Shown here: piece after piece, positions 27,124 to 34,902 of the stretch | Layout: every line of letters begins with the position of its first letter | How positions within the stretch are numbered: the stretch's first letter is position 1 | DNA from: Salinicola salarius | GTDB lineage: Bacteria > Pseudomonadota > Gammaproteobacteria > Pseudomonadales > Halomonadaceae | Length of the DNA: 64,000 bases | Direction: 5' to 3' | Assembly (NCBI RefSeq): GCF_002179555.1 | Contig: NZ_NHOU01000001.1 | Coordinates: 186,001 to 250,000 of the forward strand | Notes under the pieces: generated by a model | Seen by the model: only the letters and a program-made list of their open reading frames with translations | The model's database searches: none | What the model was told of the DNA's origin: nothing | Program-made: the position numbers and the translations under genes

Positions 27124-27175
27124 AGCCCTAAGTCGAAGCCCTAAGTCGAAGCTCTATGTCACAGCTCTTGGTCAC
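27124..27175. repeat. Four tandem 13-bp repeats between fdxA and mutS
   Basis: AGCCCTAAGTCGA at 27124-27136 and again at 27137-27149 are identical. Two diverged copies follow at 27150-27162 and 27163-27175, and these are closer to each other than to the first pair. The array lies in the 254-bp gap upstream of fdxA and downstream of mutS. Confidence 0.85.
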
Positions 27176-27328
27176 GGTATTGGCGGATAGGAAGACGTTG
27201 TTGAAATCACCGTTTCCACGGTGCCGCCGCATGCTGTTCGAATGGCGCCATATTTTAGGCGGGTGGCGCCAGCGTCGGCAAGCCGCGGCGTGAAACATCG
27301 AGGAATGGTGTTATAGCCACCGGGCCAT

Positions 27329-29911
27329 TCAGCACTGCTCGCGCCAGGCATAGAGCAGGTCCAACGCGGCCCGCGGCGTCAGCGAGTCGACGTCCAACGA
27401 CGCCAGCGCTTCCAGTACCGGGTGCGGCGTCGCGGCAAACAGATCCGCCTGCTGCGGCCCGGCGGGCTGCGTGCGGGCGTCGGTGGCGACCGGCATCGCC
27501 GCGGGCTGTTCGAGACTGGCCAGCTTGTCGCGGGCACGGGCGATTACGGTCTGGGGCACGCCGGCGAGCTGGGCGACCTGCAGGCCATAGCTCTGGCTGG
27601 CCGGGCCCTCCTCGACGCGGTGCATGAAGACGATGCCGTCCTTGTGCTCGGCGGCGGTCAGGTGAACGTTGGCCACCGTTTCCTGCTGTTCGGCCAGCGC
27701 GGTCATCTCGAAGTAGTGGGTCGCGAACAGCGTGAAGGCGCGCTGGGCCGCCAGGTGTTCGGCGCTGGCCCATGCCAGCGAGAGACCATCGAAGGTGCTG
27801 GTGCCACGGCCGATCTCGTCCATCAGCACCAGACTTTCCGAGGTGGCATTGTGAAGAATGCTGGCGGTCTCGGTCATCTCCACCATGAAGGTGGAGCGCC
27901 CGCCGGCCAGATCGTCGCTGGAACCGATCCGGGTGAAGATGCGATCCACCGGGCCGATTTCGGCGCTGTCGGCGGGCACGAAACTCCCGGTGTGGGCGAG
28001 CAGGGCGATCAATGCCGCCTGGCGCATGTAGGTCGACTTGCCGCCCATGTTGGGGCCGGTGATGACCAGCATGCGGCGGTCATCGTCGAGACGCAGGTCG
28101 TTGGGCACGAACGGATGCTGGCTGACGTGTTCCACCACCGGATGGCGGCCGCCCCGAATGTCGAAGCCTGGCGTCTCCAGCAGATGCGGGCGCACGAATT
28201 CCAGATGCTGGGCGCGCTCGGCAAAGGCGCAGAGCACGTCCAGCGCGGCCAGCGCGCGTCCGGTGGCCTGCAACGCATCGAGATCGGCGTTGAGCGTGTC
28301 GATCAGGCTCTCGTAGAGCAGCTTCTCCCGAGCCAGCGCGCGGGACTTGGCGGAGAGAGCCTTGTCCTCGAACTCCTTGAGCTCGGGAATGATGAAGCGC
28401 TCGGCATTCTTCAGCGTCTGGCGGCGGATGTAGTCGGCCGGCACCTCGCGTGCCTGGGCGCGGGGGATCTCGATGTAGTAGCCGTGGACCCGGTTGTAGC
28501 CGACCTTGAGACCGGGCAGGCCGGCGCGTTCGCGTTCGCGGACTTCGAGCTGGACCAGATAATCGCCGGCGTGCTCGGCCAGGCCGCGATACTCGTCGAG
28601 CTCAGCATCGAAACCCTCGCGGATGACGCCGCCGTCCCGGATCACCACCGGCGGGTTGTCGATCAGCGCCTGGATGAGCGTCTCGGCGAGCTCGGGATAG
28701 GGATGAATATGGCGGGCGAGATCGTCCAGCGCGCTGTCGCCCTCGATGCGCTGCAGTTCGCTCTGGAGCGCCGGCAGCACGTTGAGGGCATCGCGCAGGC
28801 GGGCCAGGTCTCTCGGCCGGGCGCTGCGCAGCGCCACACGGGCCAGGATGCGCTCGACGTCGCCGACTTCGTTGAGAGGCTCGCGAATCAGCAGATACTG
28901 GTCACCATCCAGCAGCAGTTGCACGGCGGCCTGGCGCCCGCCGATCTGGGCGCGATCCCGTAGCGGGCGATTGAGCCATCTCTTGAGCAGCCGCGAGCCC
29001 ATTGGCGTGACAGTGGTGTCGAGTACGCTGGCCAAGGTGTTGTCGCCGGTGCCGCCGAGATTGATGTCGATCTCGAGATTGCGCCGGCTGGCGGCATCGA
29101 TCACCACGGATTCGTCGCGGCTCTCGACGCCCAGCGCGGTGACATGCGGCAGGCGCGACCGCTGGGTATCCCGCGCGTAATCGATCAGTACGCCGGCCGC
29201 GATCAGCGCGGTCTCGAGATGCGTGCAGCCGAACCCACGCAGATCGGCGACCTCGAACTGGTCGCACAGCAGCCGGTGGGCGGTTTCCAGATCGAAGTGC
29301 CAGTCGTTCTGGCGACGCAGGCCGGTTCGGTCGGCGAGCGAGGGCGGCAGATCCAGGCTTTCGGCGGCGAGCAGTTCGGCGGGCTGCAGTCGATGGATCT
29401 CGGCCAGCATGTCGGCCTCGCCGTCGACCTCGAGCACGCTGAAGCGGCCGCTGGAGAGTTCGAGCCAGGCGAGCCCCCAGCAGTTGCCCGTCTGGTGCAG
29501 GGCCACCAGCAGGTTGTCGCGTCCGGCATCCAGCAGCGCCTCGTCGTGCAGCGTGCCCGGCGTGACGATACGCACGACGCGACGCTCGACCGGCCCCTTG
29601 GAGGTAGCGGGATCGCCGATCTGCTCGCAGATCGCCACCGATTCGCCCGACTTCACCAGCCGGGCCAGGTAGGACTCGGCACTGTGGTAAGGAATCCCGG
29701 CCATGGGGATGGGCTTGCCCGCCGACTGGCCGCGCGCCGTCAGCGTGATGTCGAGCAGCCGCGATGCCCGCTTGGCATCATCGAAGAACAGCTCGTAGAA
29801 ATCACCCATCCGATAGAAGAGCAGTACGTCAGGATGTTCGCGCTTGATCTTGAGGTATTGCGCCATCATCGGCGTATGCTGAGTGCTCTTGCTGGAGGCC
29901 ACGTCCTGCAT
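27329..29911 (-). CDS. mutS: DNA mismatch repair protein MutS
   Basis: Recognises mispairs and small loops as a dimer and recruits MutL; 860 residues (E. coli 853). The mismatch-reading Phe-x-Glu motif is in RMGDFYELF near the N-terminus. Connector, lever and clamp domains occupy the middle. The ATPase has Walker [14 protein letters not shown] and Walker [17 protein letters not shown] start at ATG 29911 because the sequence upstream of MQDVASS is unlike the family. It is complete, so the strain is not an obvious mutS mutator. The neighbouring cinA-recA seen in relatives is absent. Confidence 0.96.
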   Translation of the reverse strand: MQDVASSKSTQHTPMMAQYLKIKREHPDVLLFYRMGDFYELFFDDAKRASRLLDITLTARGQSAGKPIPMAGIPYHSAESYLARLVKSGESVAICEQIGDPATSKGPVERRVVRIVTPGTLHDEALLDAGRDNLLVALHQTGNCWGLAWLELSSGRFSVLEVDGEADMLAEIHRLQPAELLAAESLDLPPSLADRTGLRRQNDWHFDLETAHRLLCDQFEVADLRGFGCTHLETALIAAGVLIDYARDTQRSRLPHVTALGVESRDESVVIDAASRRNLEIDINLGGTGDNTLASVLDTTVTPMGSRLLKRWLNRPLRDRAQIGGRQAAVQLLLDGDQYLLIREPLNEVGDVERILARVALRSARPRDLARLRDALNVLPALQSELQRIEGDSALDDLARHIHPYPELAETLIQALIDNPPVVIRDGGVIREGFDAELDEYRGLAEHAGDYLVQLEVRERERAGLPGLKVGYNRVHGYYIEIPRAQAREVPADYIRRQTLKNAERFIIPELKEFEDKALSAKSRALAREKLLYESLIDTLNADLDALQATGRALAALDVLCAFAERAQHLEFVRPHLLETPGFDIRGGRHPVVEHVSQHPFVPNDLRLDDDRRMLVITGPNMGGKSTYMRQAALIALLAHTGSFVPADSAEIGPVDRIFTRIGSSDDLAGGRSTFMVEMTETASILHNATSESLVLMDEIGRGTSTFDGLSLAWASAEHLAAQRAFTLFATHYFEMTALAEQQETVANVHLTAAEHKDGIVFMHRVEEGPASQSYGLQVAQLAGVPQTVIARARDKLASLEQPAAMPVATDARTQPAGPQQADLFAATPHPVLEALASLDVDSLTPRAALDLLYAWREQC

Positions 29912-30136
29912 GGTGTCTCGGAAGCTCCGTCGATTCTTGGGGCACAGAGGGGGGCATCGAAATGCCGGGGGCGTACGGTAAAGGGCAAGGTTACCACGCC
30001 GTGGCCGGGTCCAGCACGGCGCGGGCGACGGCCGGCCTGCCTTAGAGGGGATCATGCCTCAGGTCTAGTGATTTCAGCCTGAGTGCCCGTCGATAACTCG
30101 TTACAGTGTTCGAAACCGGCACTCGAGGACTCCCAT

Positions 30137-30322
30137 ATGGCCCGGTTGGTGCTCAACCACCTCAGCGATTCCACCTATCGACTGCTGGCGACCGAAGCCA
30201 GCAAACGTAACGTCAACATCAGCGAGCTGGCCGTGGTCCTGCTGGAGATCGCCGTCGCCGAGCTGGCGGCCCGTCAACCGACAACCGTAACGCCGCCCGT
30301 TGGAAAGCCCCGCGAGCCGTAA
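30137..30322 (+). CDS. Small ribbon-helix-helix-like protein (orphan antitoxin-like)
   Basis: A 61-residue protein. ARLVLNHLSDSTYRLLATEAS has the layout of a FitA/Arc-type ribbon-helix-helix domain: one beta strand, then two helices (TYRLLATEASKR and ISELAVVLLEIAVAEL). I infer DNA binding from this pattern only. ATG 30137 follows GAGGA; the frame is open 18 codons upstream without a better site. No PIN-domain or other toxin gene follows: the next gene, on the opposite strand, is the end of the APE cluster. It could be an orphan antitoxin, a regulator of mutS or APE genes, or a relic. Confidence 0.6.
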   Translation: MARLVLNHLSDSTYRLLATEASKRNVNISELAVVLLEIAVAELAARQPTTVTPPVGKPREP

Positions 30323-30444
30323 TAGTGCCCGCGCCAATGGCGGGACTCGATCAAGCCTGTCTTTCGAGCCGGCTCGCTGCCGGGCGGCCGGACGAACATC
30401 TTGCCGGAGGCATTAACCGTTCACCTCGGTACCGGAAAGAGCGA

Positions 30445-31182
30445 TCAATACATGCCGCCATTCACCGCGATCACTTGGCGCGTGATGTAGGCGGCATCCG
30501 CCGAGCAGAGAAAGCTCACGGTGCCGGCAACTTCCTCGGCGGTCCCGGTGCGCTGCATGGGAATCAGCTTGCGAATCTCGTCGCGGGGCAGTTCATCCGT
30601 CATGCGCGTCTCGATCCACCCCGGCGCGACGCAGTTGACCGTGATCCGGCGTTTGGCCAGCTCGACGGCCAGCGCCTTGCTGGCGCCGATGATCCCGGCC
30701 TTGGCCGCGCTGTAGTTGACCTGGCCGCGATTGCCTATCAGTCCGGACATCGACGAGAGCGCCACGATACGACCGGGCCGGCGCCGCTGGATCATCGGCA
30801 TGACCAGCGGATGCAGGACGTTGTAGAAACCGTCCAGGTTGGTTCGCAGCACGCCGTCCCAGTCCTCGCCCGTCAGCGCGGGGAATGGCTTGTCTGCGGT
30901 GATGCCGGCGTTGCAGACCACGCCGTAGTAGCAGCCGTGTTCGGCGATGTCAGCCTCCAGTACCGCCTTGACGGTTTCCCGCTCGGCGACGTCGAAGTGG
31001 ACGATGCGCGCCCGGCGTCCTTCGGCTTCCACTGCGGCCTTGACCGCATCGATGTCGTCGCCGGGGCGCCGGCAGTGCAGTACCAGATCGTGACCGTCGC
31101 GGGCCAGGCGTCTGGCGATCGCTTCGCCGATGCCGCGATTGGCACCGGTGACCAGAATCGTCTCGGGATGTCGTTCTTCCAT
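30445..31182 (-). CDS. 3-oxoacyl-ACP reductase of the aryl-polyene cluster (ApeQ type)
   Basis: Short-chain dehydrogenase of 245 residues that should reduce the 3-keto group after each condensation, using NAD(P)H. TGANRGIG lies at 12-19, CNAG at 90-93, and the catalytic Ser144, Tyr157 and Lys161 are in place. Its position as last gene after ketosynthase and dehydratase, within an APE operon, assigns it to the polyene pathway rather than housekeeping FabG. GAGG precedes the ATG. In fuller APE clusters another ketosynthase (ApeR) follows; here a small gene of opposite orientation comes next. Confidence 0.88.
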   Translation of the reverse strand: MEERHPETILVTGANRGIGEAIARRLARDGHDLVLHCRRPGDDIDAVKAAVEAEGRRARIVHFDVAERETVKAVLEADIAEHGCYYGVVCNAGITADKPFPALTGEDWDGVLRTNLDGFYNVLHPLVMPMIQRRRPGRIVALSSMSGLIGNRGQVNYSAAKAGIIGASKALAVELAKRRITVNCVAPGWIETRMTDELPRDEIRKLIPMQRTGTAEEVAGTVSFLCSADAAYITRQVIAVNGGMY

Positions 31183-31224
31183 GGGGCCTCGCGCGTAGAG
31201 CTGCGGATTGTGAAGTCAGGGGCG

Positions 31225-31734
31225 TCAGGCGCCGTTCAATGTCGGCATCGCGGCGGGGCGATAGAGCGTCAGGCTGCCGCGAGCCAGCGGCTCGGCATCC
31301 TCGGGCATCGCCGTGGCGTGCTTTCCGATGTCATACTTTTCGATGGCATGCTTTTCTATGGCGTACAGGGCGCCACTGACCTGCGTGACGCCGTTGTCGG
31401 CGACGAAGTCGATGGTGACGGTGATACGGATCCGCTGGTCGAAATCGAAGACCGGCACGCGCGCCCGGTAGCGTTTGGCGCCCAGCAACAGACCCGGGGC
31501 CGGCGCCTCGCCCGATGCGGCGGCCCGAAAACCGGCCCAGGCGGCGACGGCCTGAGCCAGCCACTCGACACCGACCCAGGCCGGAATGCCGTCGGGCTCG
31601 GCGAACAGATCGTCGCGCCGGGTCACGGTTTCGGCAGTCGCCCCCTCTTCGCGGACCTCGACCAGCTGCGTCAGCAGGCACATGCCTCTGGCGTGGGGGA
31701 CCAGCGGTGCAACGGGGCAGGGGAGCGAAGGCAT
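31225..31734 (-). CDS. Hotdog-fold 3-hydroxyacyl-ACP dehydratase (ApeP type)
   Basis: Predicted partner dehydratase of APE synthesis, forming the double bonds of the polyene. The 169 residues begin PLVPHARGMCLLTQLVE, then IPAWVGVEWLAQAVAAW, which are ApeP-like hotdog segments. The C-terminal part carries a three-fold 5-residue repeat (AIEKH, AIEKY, DIGKH) encoded by a 15-bp tandem duplication at 31321-31365. The start is uncertain: ATG 31734 is used, but a TTG at 31791, 9 bases after the upstream ketosynthase stop, would add 19 residues; neither has a clear ribosome-binding site. Confidence 0.75.
   Translation of the reverse strand: MPSLPCPVAPLVPHARGMCLLTQLVEVREEGATAETVTRRDDLFAEPDGIPAWVGVEWLAQAVAAWAGFRAAASGEAPAPGLLLGAKRYRARVPVFDFDQRIRITVTIDFVADNGVTQVSGALYAIEKHAIEKYDIGKHATAMPEDAEPLARGSLTLYRPAAMPTLNGA
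31321..31365. repeat. Three in-frame 15-bp repeats inside the ApeP-type gene
   Basis: Consecutive 15-bp units at 31321-31335, 31336-31350 and 31351-31365 share CTTTtCgATGgcaT-type sequence with 2-4 differences each. They are in frame and give the peptides AIEKH, AIEKY and DIGKH near the end of the protein. Confidence 0.8.
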
Positions 31735-31800
31735 ATCGGATGCGGCCAAGGGGGATTCCGTTGTCGTTCTTGCGTTTCTCTTTCCGGGCAAGCCGGCGCT

Positions 31801-32982
31801 TCAGTCGGCCCGGGACAGCAGCAGGCTGGCGTTGTTGCCGCCGAAGGCAAAGCTGTTGCTCAGGGCATGACGCAGCGGGCGCGCCGGCGTGGCGTCGGCA
31901 GTCACCAGCGGCAGGGCGGGAATGTCCGGGTCGTATTCATTATCGAAGACGTGTCTGGGCAGCTGTTCCTGCTCGAGTGCCAGCCAGCAGAACGCCGCCT
32001 CCAGTGCGCCGGCCGCGCCCAGGGTGTGGCCGGTCAGCGCCTTGGTCGAACTGCAGGCCGGGGGCGTGGCGAACAGCGTCGCGACGGCCGCGGCTTCCAT
32101 GCTGTCGTTGAGCCGAGTGCCGGTACCGTGGAGGTTGAGATAGTCGATCTCCGCTGGATCGCGTCCGGCCATCGCCATCGCCTGGCGCATGGCCTCGGCG
32201 GCGCCGTTGCCGTCGGGCCGCGGTGCCGAGATGTGGTGCGCATCGACGCTCTCGCCGACGCCGGCAAGCTGGATGCCGCCGGCTTCCGGGGTGACCACGA
32301 ACAGCGCCGCCGCCTCGCCGAGATTGATCCCGTCGCGATGGCGGGAAAAGGGCAGGCAGGGCGCGTCGCTGACGGCTTCCAGGCTGGCGAAGCCGTTGAC
32401 CGTGAGTCGGCACAGGCTATCCGCACCGCCGGCGATTACCGCATCGCACTGGCCGCTCTTGAGCAGCCGCCTGGCGCTGGCCAGCGCTCGGGCGCTGGAG
32501 CTGCAGGCGGTGGAGAGGGCGTAGCAGGGCCCGGCGATGCCCAGGCGCTCGGCGATGAAACGTGCCGGCGCGCCCAGTTCCTGGCGGGCGTAGGCGAAGT
32601 CTTCCGGCAGCGGCCCTTCCCGGCCGCTGTCAGCCAGCGCCAGCTCGGTTTCGCCGATGCCGGAAGTGCTGGTGCCGATCACCACGCCGATCCGGTCGCG
32701 GGGAACCCTAGCCAACAACGGTTCGAGCTCGGCCGCGATTCGTTCCAGCGCCAGTGCCAGCAAGCGATTGTTGCGGCTGCGATGCTCCTTCGGCCAATGG
32801 GTGGCGTCCGGCAGTTCGCTGGCGACCCGGCCCAGGGGCAGCGGGCGGCCCGGCGTGAAGACATCGCTGGTCGTCAGGCCGCGCTCGCCAGCGAAGAGCG
32901 CACGGGCGATCGTGTCCAGATCGTCACCCAGCGAGCAGACCACGCCGGGGCGGGACAGGCGACAGGGAAAGGCAGCACTCAT
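31801..32982 (-). CDS. Beta-ketoacyl synthase of the aryl-polyene cluster (ApeO type)
   Basis: Condensing enzyme of 393 residues extending the polyene chain with malonyl-ACP units. The thiolase-fold triad is present: Cys160 in LSTACSSSA, His285 in LHGTGT and His319 in KALTGHTLGAAG, with Lys314 and a C-terminal SFAFGGNNAS loop. In characterised APE systems this subunit pairs with a short inactive partner, encoded here at 42373-43062. GAGGAG precedes the ATG at 32982. It lies 19 bases after the lipoprotein gene and is the only complete ketosynthase in the cluster. Confidence 0.9.
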   Translation of the reverse strand: MSAAFPCRLSRPGVVCSLGDDLDTIARALFAGERGLTTSDVFTPGRPLPLGRVASELPDATHWPKEHRSRNNRLLALALERIAAELEPLLARVPRDRIGVVIGTSTSGIGETELALADSGREGPLPEDFAYARQELGAPARFIAERLGIAGPCYALSTACSSSARALASARRLLKSGQCDAVIAGGADSLCRLTVNGFASLEAVSDAPCLPFSRHRDGINLGEAAALFVVTPEAGGIQLAGVGESVDAHHISAPRPDGNGAAEAMRQAMAMAGRDPAEIDYLNLHGTGTRLNDSMEAAAVATLFATPPACSSTKALTGHTLGAAGALEAAFCWLALEQEQLPRHVFDNEYDPDIPALPLVTADATPARPLRHALSNSFAFGGNNASLLLSRAD

Positions 32983-33001
32983 AAGTCAGCGCTCCTCTGC
33001 A

Positions 33002-33592
33002 TCAGTTCTTCTCCATTGGCTCTTCTCCATCATCGCGCGCCCGCATCGGGTCGATCGTCAGGCGATAGTCGCCCTGGCGATCGTCCAGGGTGAGCGTCCT
33101 GGCGTGGTCGCGATCCGGCACCGGCGTAATGCGCGCCGCCAGCTTGCCGCGATAGAGAATGTCTCGATGCGTCGAGCTGTCGGCGACCTGCCAGACGCTT
33201 CCGTCGAAGGCGTCGCGCAAGGCGTCGAGCGGCCACAGGCTCCATTCCAGGCGCGATGCCAGCCACGCTGGCGGGATCGGCAGCGGCGATTCGCCCGGAG
33301 CGTCGCCCGCCTCGAATCGCGCGCCGTCGGCATCGCGGACCAGTGTCGTTAAACGCTGGCCGTAGGGCGTGACCAGCACGGCGCGCAGTCGATCGGGGTC
33401 GATCCGAATGAAAGCGATCAGCGTACGAGACTCGCCGTCGTCAGGCTGGAACGTCAATCGACTCTTCAAGGTGTCGGTGGTGGTCGCGGCGGCCAGGGGC
33501 GGCGTCGGCGACAACGGCGGCGTCAGGCTACAGGCGGTAAGGCTGATGATCGCAAGGCATGGCAGCCACAGAGCAAAAAAGCTGCGCATCAT
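33002..33592 (-). CDS. DUF3261 family lipoprotein of the APE cluster
   Basis: Predicted lipoprotein of 196 residues. The signal ends in a lipobox ISLTAC with the cysteine near residue 20, then a Pro/Thr-rich linker and a mostly beta domain with LIAFIRIDPDRLRAVLVTPYGQRL. DUF3261 lipoproteins accompany APE clusters and are thought to help place the polyene lipid in the outer membrane together with the LolA-like and MMPL proteins. ATG 33592 overlaps the upstream oxidoreductase stop as ATGA. Its last codons contain a short direct repeat (TCTTCTCCAT at 33007 and 33021 on the plus strand). Confidence 0.8.
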   Translation of the reverse strand: MMRSFFALWLPCLAIISLTACSLTPPLSPTPPLAAATTTDTLKSRLTFQPDDGESRTLIAFIRIDPDRLRAVLVTPYGQRLTTLVRDADGARFEAGDAPGESPLPIPPAWLASRLEWSLWPLDALRDAFDGSVWQVADSSTHRDILYRGKLAARITPVPDRDHARTLTLDDRQGDYRLTIDPMRARDDGEEPMEKN

Positions 33593-34902
33593 GACCTGGC
33601 CTCCGTGGAGGAATCGGACATGGATTGAAGAGAATCGGTATTCGCAATGTCGGCCGGTCCGTCTGAAACTGCCTGTCTCTTGCAGATGGCAGCGAGCGTG
33701 TCGAGATGACGGCGCGAGGCACTGACGAACGGATTGCTTCGGTCCCACGCATATCCTGCCAGGATCGCGCTGATGCGGCTCTTGATGTCGCTCGGCGCGT
33801 CGGCATGGAAGATGATCGTCTGCAGGCGGCCGTCGTACCAGGCATCGACGAAGGCGCGAAACGTTTCGATGCCCTCGCGCAGCGGCTGCTCGAACTCGGC
33901 ATCCCAGTCGACCGTATCGCCGCCCAGCTGGCGATCGACCAGCGGGGCCGCCAGGCTGGCCGATCGCAGGGCGATGGTCACGCCGGACGAGAATACCGGA
34001 TCCAGAAATTCGCCGGCGTTGCCCAGCAGCACATAACCGGGGCCGTGCAGGCGCGTCACGTCGGCGGAATAGCCGCTGAGCTCCTCCACCGGGCGCGTGG
34101 GTCGGGCACCTTCGAGAAGCTGGCGGAAACGGGGTTCGGCGTCGATCAGCGCTTGCCATCGTGCTGCCGGGGTGGCGCCGTGGGCTTCGAGGCGCTCGGT
34201 CTCGCCGACCACGCCCACCGAGGCGCGCTGGTGCCGGAACGGGATCAGCCAGTACCAGATGCCGGCATCGTCGGGATGCACGCCGATCAGGATCTTTTCG
34301 CGATCGTGGCTCGAATCCACGGGGCAGGCCTCGAGGTGGGTGAACAGCGCCGTGCGGGGATCCTGACGCGCGTCGCGCTCGAGATGCTCGAGCCGGGCCA
34401 GCACACGGCCATAGCCGCTGGCGTCGAGCACGAAGCGGGCGGTCAGCGTGCGGGCGTTGCCGGATTCATCGACCACGTCAACCTGCGGGTGGTCGTCGTC
34501 GGCCCGGAACGCGGTGACGGTGACGCCGAATTCGATCTCTGCACCCTGGTCGCGGGCGCCGTCGATCAGCCGATGATCGAAGTCGGCACGTTCGACCTGG
34601 AACGTGGTGCCCCAGCCCGGGGTGAACTTCTCGCGGAAATCGATCGCCGTCTCCAGGCCGTTGCGGGTGAACGCAGCGCCGTTCTTGGGCTGGCAGTCGG
34701 CGGCCATGACGCTCTCCAGCAGGCCGGCCTCCTCGAGATGACTCATGCACTGCGGCAGCAGGCTCTCGCCGATGGAAAAACGGGGGAAGTGGCTGCGCTC
34801 GACCACCAGCACGCGTCGGCCGCAGGCTGCCAGGCGTGCGGCGGCGGCGGCCCCGGCCGGCCCGGCACCGATGACGATGACATCGTGATCGACTTCAGCC
34901 AT
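33589..34902 (-). CDS. FAD-dependent oxidoreductase, tryptophan-halogenase-like, APE cluster
   Basis: Flavoprotein of 437 residues. FAD binds at VIGAGPAGAAAAARL (GxGxxG at 12-17); FPRFSIGESLLP and LLGNAGEFLDPVFSSGV are typical of the geranylgeranyl-reductase/halogenase superfamily. WYWLIP (216-221) matches the WxWxIP motif shared by flavin halogenases and related monooxygenases. I could not identify the catalytic lysine context of true tryptophan halogenases, so a hydroxylase, reductase or desaturase on the aryl head or polyene is equally possible. It overlaps the MMPL gene by 8 bases and the lipoprotein gene by 4. Confidence 0.78.
   Translation of the reverse strand: MAEVDHDVIVIGAGPAGAAAAARLAACGRRVLVVERSHFPRFSIGESLLPQCMSHLEEAGLLESVMAADCQPKNGAAFTRNGLETAIDFREKFTPGWGTTFQVERADFDHRLIDGARDQGAEIEFGVTVTAFRADDDHPQVDVVDESGNARTLTARFVLDASGYGRVLARLEHLERDARQDPRTALFTHLEACPVDSSHDREKILIGVHPDDAGIWYWLIPFRHQRASVGVVGETERLEAHGATPAARWQALIDAEPRFRQLLEGARPTRPVEELSGYSADVTRLHGPGYVLLGNAGEFLDPVFSSGVTIALRSASLAAPLVDRQLGGDTVDWDAEFEQPLREGIETFRAFVDAWYDGRLQTIIFHADAPSDIKSRISAILAGYAWDRSNPFVSASRRHLDTLAAICKRQAVSDGPADIANTDSLQSMSDSSTEARS

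Noticed and set aside
27208-27223. 6-bp hairpin CACCGT-TTCC-ACGGTG as a terminator of mutS
   Set aside because: It lies over 100 bases past the mutS stop, is short and has no T tract.
30328-30344. Small hairpin after the ribbon-helix-helix gene as terminator
   Set aside because: Only a 5-bp stem with a large loop and no T tract.
30325-33093. A 922-codon open frame on the plus strand across three APE genes
   Set aside because: It spans several well-supported minus-strand genes and their junctions, and shows no protein motif.
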